The position numbers were made by a program, and so were the translations under genes. The notes beneath the pieces were generated by a model. It worked only from the letters and a program-made list of their open reading frames with translations, ran no database searches and was not told where the DNA came from. A DNA stretch of 8,365 nt. Origin: Victivallales bacterium (GTDB lineage Bacteria > Verrucomicrobiota > Lentisphaeria > Victivallales > Victivallaceae). Shown in pieces: positions 6,135 to 8,365 of this stretch. The stretch is from positions 1 to 8,365 of the forward strand of contig JAHOYW010000271.1 of NCBI GenBank assembly GCA_019038735.1, given 5' to 3'. The number at the start of each line of letters is the position of its first letter. Position 1 is the stretch's first letter.

Positions 6135-7130
6135 ATGAAAATAATGTTTGTTGCCTATCTTGATGGCTGGATGGGAATTCATATCAAACAGTTTGCCACT
6201 GGCTTTATAAATTTTGGACATGAGATTAAAATGCTTAATTATAAACAAATGGAACGTGGTTTAAATCCATTTGCCAAATCAAAAAATGCCAAACATACTT
6301 TTCGGCACCGCGCACTCGAAAAAGAAGTAAAAGCTTTTAGACCGGATCTTATAATTTTTGTTGTCGCTCATTTGAAATTTGATTTTGCTTATATAAAAAG
6401 TTTTTTCAAAGGTTCAATAGCTGTTTATGATATGGATGGACCTGGCTGGAAATGCTATGATTCGCTTGACTGGATAAAAAATATAGATCTATTGTTGACG
6501 GTCTCGCGGGTCAGTCAGGATTTTTTACGCGAAAAAGAAATTTCCGCTGAGTACCTACCGCATGGTGTTGACCTAAACTATGCGAAGCCGCTGACACTTT
6601 CCAGCAAAGAAAAAGATTTTTATGGAGCTCCTCTGACTTTTGTGGGGAGACCCACTGCCAGAAGAATCCGCATATTCAACAATGTTGCGGATCAAGGTCT
6701 GGTTTTATGGGGACGCCGCTGGTCTCGCTCCAAAGAATGTCCGGTAGATGCTCTGCGAAAAGCGACTCGTTCATCCAAAGATATTATCGGGGATAATGTG
6801 ATTAAAATATATTCGAGCTCTGATATAATGTTGAATATTCTCAGAGAGCCTCTGGATGATCCACCGACAATTATGAGTTTACAGGTTTTTCTAGTTCCCG
6901 CAACCGCAACTTGTTTGTTGACGGAGTGGGTGGAAGAGCTTGAAGAAGCTTTTGAGCCAGGCAAAGAACTTTTGGTATTCAAGACAGAAGAGGAATTCAA
7001 AGAACTGGCAATCAAATATTCCGCCGACAAAAAACAACTCATGAAAATCGGGGAAAACGGCAGGAAAAGATGTTTAAGCGACCACACTCACGAGAAACGT
7101 GTGGCGCAACTTTTAGATTTTATCAGTTAA
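6135..7130 (+). CDS. CgeB-like glycosyltransferase (GT-B fold)
   Basis: This 331-residue protein has the two-lobed layout of family 4 / CgeB-like glycosyltransferases. The N-terminal lobe starts MKIMFVAYLDGWMGIHIKQF, with a glycine-containing first loop. It continues through FRPDLIIFVVAH (68-79), YDMDGPGW (98-105) and the inter-lobe segment LPHGVDLNYA (141-150). The C-terminal lobe opens with LTFVGRPTARR (167-177). It carries the donor-binding region SLQVFLVPATATCLLTEWVE (248-267) with EELEEAFEPGKELLVFKTEEE (267-287), the classic CgeB/Glyco_trans_1_2 signature. It has no signal peptide or membrane helix, so it acts on the cytoplasmic side. AAAGGA at 6124-6129 precedes the start. The sugar donor and acceptor cannot be told, but the neighbouring kinase and GT9 genes suggest lipopolysaccharide-core or surface-glycan assembly. 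Its 3' end overlaps the convergent GT9 gene by 18 bases. Confidence 0.85.
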   Translation: MKIMFVAYLDGWMGIHIKQFATGFINFGHEIKMLNYKQMERGLNPFAKSKNAKHTFRHRALEKEVKAFRPDLIIFVVAHLKFDFAYIKSFFKGSIAVYDMDGPGWKCYDSLDWIKNIDLLLTVSRVSQDFLREKEISAEYLPHGVDLNYAKPLTLSSKEKDFYGAPLTFVGRPTARRIRIFNNVADQGLVLWGRRWSRSKECPVDALRKATRSSKDIIGDNVIKIYSSSDIMLNILREPLDDPPTIMSLQVFLVPATATCLLTEWVEELEEAFEPGKELLVFKTEEEFKELAIKYSADKKQLMKIGENGRKRCLSDHTHEKRVAQLLDFIS

Positions 7131-8048
7131 TTTACTCAACATTTTACCGAAAGCCTCAAATGCCCTTTCCGGAGAAATGCCGTTCATGCAAATATTATCA
7201 TTAGGACAGTTCGCGAAAAAACCACATTCAGCACAATCCAATGTCTTATCATAAAATAGCCGGGTCTGCCCGGAATAAGCACTTACTTTTGGAGCCATGC
7301 TCTTCGGGATGATTACCAAACACTGCGTATCATAGACAGCGGCGGAATGCATCAAGGCTCCTTCGGTGGTAATAACGGCAGCGGCGTTTTTAACAAAGTG
7401 AAGGCTTTCTCTGAATGATGTTTTACCTGAAAGATCAATCACTTTATCAAAATGCTCTTGTCCAGGTGAAATCTGAATAATTTTAAAATCAGGATAATCC
7501 CTTTGAAGCATTAGTATCAGCTTTTTCCAGTACTCAAGACTCCATTGCTTAGTAGATTTTTCCAGCAAGACACTAGTTTCGATTATTATATATGATTTGG
7601 GGGCGATGTTGTTTTCCTGCAAAATAACATTAACTTTATCTTCTTCAGCCTGAGTCAGGAATACTTTTGGCTTTACTGAATAAGCTTTTACATTTATCAG
7701 TTCACAAAAAGCCTCAACTGCATGCAGATGTTTATTCCTCAAAATAAACTTATATTTCTTTCCAGGCAATGGACTCATATAAGCTTGTGTAAAGCGGCGT
7801 AATGGGAAATAAACATAATCGTTATCACCTTTAATTAAGCGGAGAAGTTTACGCAGAAAAAATCTAGTTCTTGACTCAATCAGGATTTCCGCGACATCAG
7901 GGTTATTATACAGAACTTCAATTTTCGCATAGTTCTTTTTTTGTACTTTTCCCCTCTTGGAAGTTAGATAGTAAAAAGAAATTTTCTTTTTGTCTTTACT
8001 GGCATTGGCAGCAAGTGCCGTCAACATTATATAATCACCAAAACCCAT
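7113..8048 (-). CDS. Glycosyltransferase family 9 (heptosyltransferase-like)
   Basis: GT9 enzymes add heptose or related sugars to the lipopolysaccharide core. The N-terminal loop is MGFGDYIMLTALAANA. The C-terminal lobe shows KQWSLEYWKKL (167-177), DLSGKTSFRES (205-215) and the donor-site motif TTEGALMHSAAV (227-238). Four cysteines near the end are spaced CX2CX5CX5C (272, 275, 281, 287) and are followed by ISPERAFEAF, an arrangement I recall in a GT9 subgroup. The protein begins directly at the GFGD loop and lacks the usual first beta strand (KILVIR-type). An in-frame TAA lies only four codons upstream, so no longer start exists. The ribosome binding site is poor. Some GT9 relatives do start this way, so it need not be truncated. 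It is transcribed toward the CgeB-like gene and away from the ABC exporter gene. Confidence 0.83.
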   Translation of the reverse strand: MGFGDYIMLTALAANASKDKKKISFYYLTSKRGKVQKKNYAKIEVLYNNPDVAEILIESRTRFFLRKLLRLIKGDNDYVYFPLRRFTQAYMSPLPGKKYKFILRNKHLHAVEAFCELINVKAYSVKPKVFLTQAEEDKVNVILQENNIAPKSYIIIETSVLLEKSTKQWSLEYWKKLILMLQRDYPDFKIIQISPGQEHFDKVIDLSGKTSFRESLHFVKNAAAVITTEGALMHSAAVYDTQCLVIIPKSMAPKVSAYSGQTRLFYDKTLDCAECGFFANCPNDNICMNGISPERAFEAFGKMLSKLTDKI

Positions 8049-8129
8049 AAAATAATCCCATTACTCATTCCATTGTACTTTTATCTAAATTTTACTTAAA
8101 ATAAGCTTATTTCCATAAAAAACAATTAA

Positions 8130-8138
8130 ATAATATCA
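8130..8138 (-). promoter_or_regulatory. Extended -10 promoter candidate for the GT9 gene
   Basis: On the minus strand this reads TGATATTAT: an extended -10 (TGN) followed by TATTAT, five of six matches to TATAAT. It is about 82 bases before the start codon. No good -35 box is seen, which is acceptable for an extended -10 promoter. The surrounding DNA is so A/T-rich that chance matches are common. Confidence 0.3.
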
Positions 8139-8146
8139 GAATTCTC

Positions 8147-8167
8147 AAAATAATTAAAAATTATTTT
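8147..8167. repeat. A/T-only inverted repeat in the divergent intergenic region
   Basis: AAAATAATT (8147-8155) and AATTATTTT (8159-8167) form a perfect 9-bp inverted repeat around AAA. It lies between the divergent GT9 and ABC exporter genes, about 20 bases upstream of the exporter promoter. It may act as an UP element or protein-binding site. A terminator role is unlikely because both flanking genes point away from it. Confidence 0.4.
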
Positions 8168-8190
8168 TTCATAAAAAAAATCTATTTGAC

Positions 8191-8219
8191 ATGACATAAG
8201 CGGCAAGGCGGTTTATATT
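8191..8219 (+). promoter_or_regulatory. Promoter candidate for the ABC exporter gene
   Basis: ATGACA (8191-8196) and TATATT (8214-8219) are 17 bases apart, each with one or two mismatches to the sigma-70 consensus. A perfect TTGACA lies just upstream (8186-8191), but it would be 22 bases from the same -10, too far to pair normally. A start near 8226 would leave a leader of about 44 bases. Confidence 0.45.
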
Positions 8220-8269
8220 AAGGTGCTTTAAGTTTATAATTAAATTGAAAAATCCTATGTTTAAGTAAT

Positions 8270-8365
8270 ATGAGCAAAAAACACGAAAACGAATTCAAAA
8301 GACAAAGCTACTTCAGGCTACTAAGCTATACTAAACCTTATTGGCTCCGCATGACCCTTGGTGTT
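8270..8365 (+). CDS. ABC exporter (MsbA-like), N-terminal fragment cut by window end
   Basis: Thirty-two codons are open from the ATG to the window edge. The translation MSKKHENEFKRQSYFRLLSY followed by TKPYWLRMTLGV is the typical start of a type I ABC exporter with fused membrane and ATPase domains. A charged lead-in is followed by an LLxYxKPYW-type elbow helix just before the first membrane span. The best-known relatives flip lipid A-core (MsbA) or drugs. Beside lipopolysaccharide-type enzymes, an MsbA-like role is the natural guess. There is no strong Shine-Dalgarno sequence before this ATG. The membrane and ATPase domains lie outside the window, so the family call rests on about 30 residues. 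Confidence 0.6.
   Translation, partial: MSKKHENEFKRQSYFRLLSYTKPYWLRMTLGV

Noticed and set aside
6692..7087. 131-codon open frame on the minus strand inside the CgeB-like gene
   Set aside because: Serine-rich shadow of the glycosyltransferase reading frame, which carries clear family motifs on the plus strand.
7082..7104. CCACAC / GTGTGG inverted repeat at the end of the CgeB-like gene
   Set aside because: It lies inside the coding sequence and is not followed directly by a T-run, so it does not look like a terminator.

Overview
The window looks like a piece of a Gram-negative (diderm) bacterial chromosome that is AT-rich by eye. An outer-membrane-type lipoprotein signal, a lipopolysaccharide-kinase-like protein, a heptosyltransferase-family (GT9) protein and the N-terminus of an MsbA-like ABC exporter all point to a cell with lipopolysaccharide or a similar surface glycolipid. 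The lineage cannot be fixed from sequence alone. The N-terminal module of the first gene and the overall gene mix remind me of the Lentisphaerota/PVC group, but that is a weak impression.

Left part (1-3430). A 309-base leader carries no confident gene. It does hold an open frame broken by one amber codon, with short direct and inverted repeats. It is followed by a 396-residue protein with a BtrH/C39-like core, then a 505-residue DUF1846 (UPF0371) protein with a glycine-rich loop. Convergent to that gene, and overlapping it by 4 bases, is a small basic lipoprotein.

Middle (3431-4740). A compact two-gene operon starts from a good sigma-70-type promoter. It encodes a membrane-anchored thioredoxin-like protein of the ArsF family (CATC motif), translationally coupled through ATGA to a six-helix ArsG/CcdA-like membrane protein with one cysteine in each half. 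Together they look like a minimal transmembrane thiol relay. The family names come from an aromatic-arsenical reduction and efflux system, but no arsE, arsR or arsM is visible here.

Right part (4897-8365). This is a surface-glycan group: a WaaP/InaA-type kinase with an unexplained C-terminal extension, a CgeB-like glycosyltransferase, a convergent GT9 glycosyltransferase whose 3' end overlaps it by 18 bases, and the start of a divergent ABC exporter cut by the window edge. The kinase and CgeB-like genes share a near-identical upstream element of about 38 bases at almost the same distance from their start codons, which suggests co-regulation. The likely joint job is building, phosphorylating and exporting a lipopolysaccharide core or related glycolipid.

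I see no tRNA, rRNA, CRISPR array, insertion sequence or phage gene. Nothing here is convincingly a new defence or mobile system. The best leads are the ArsF/ArsG-type redox pair and the shared promoter-like element.
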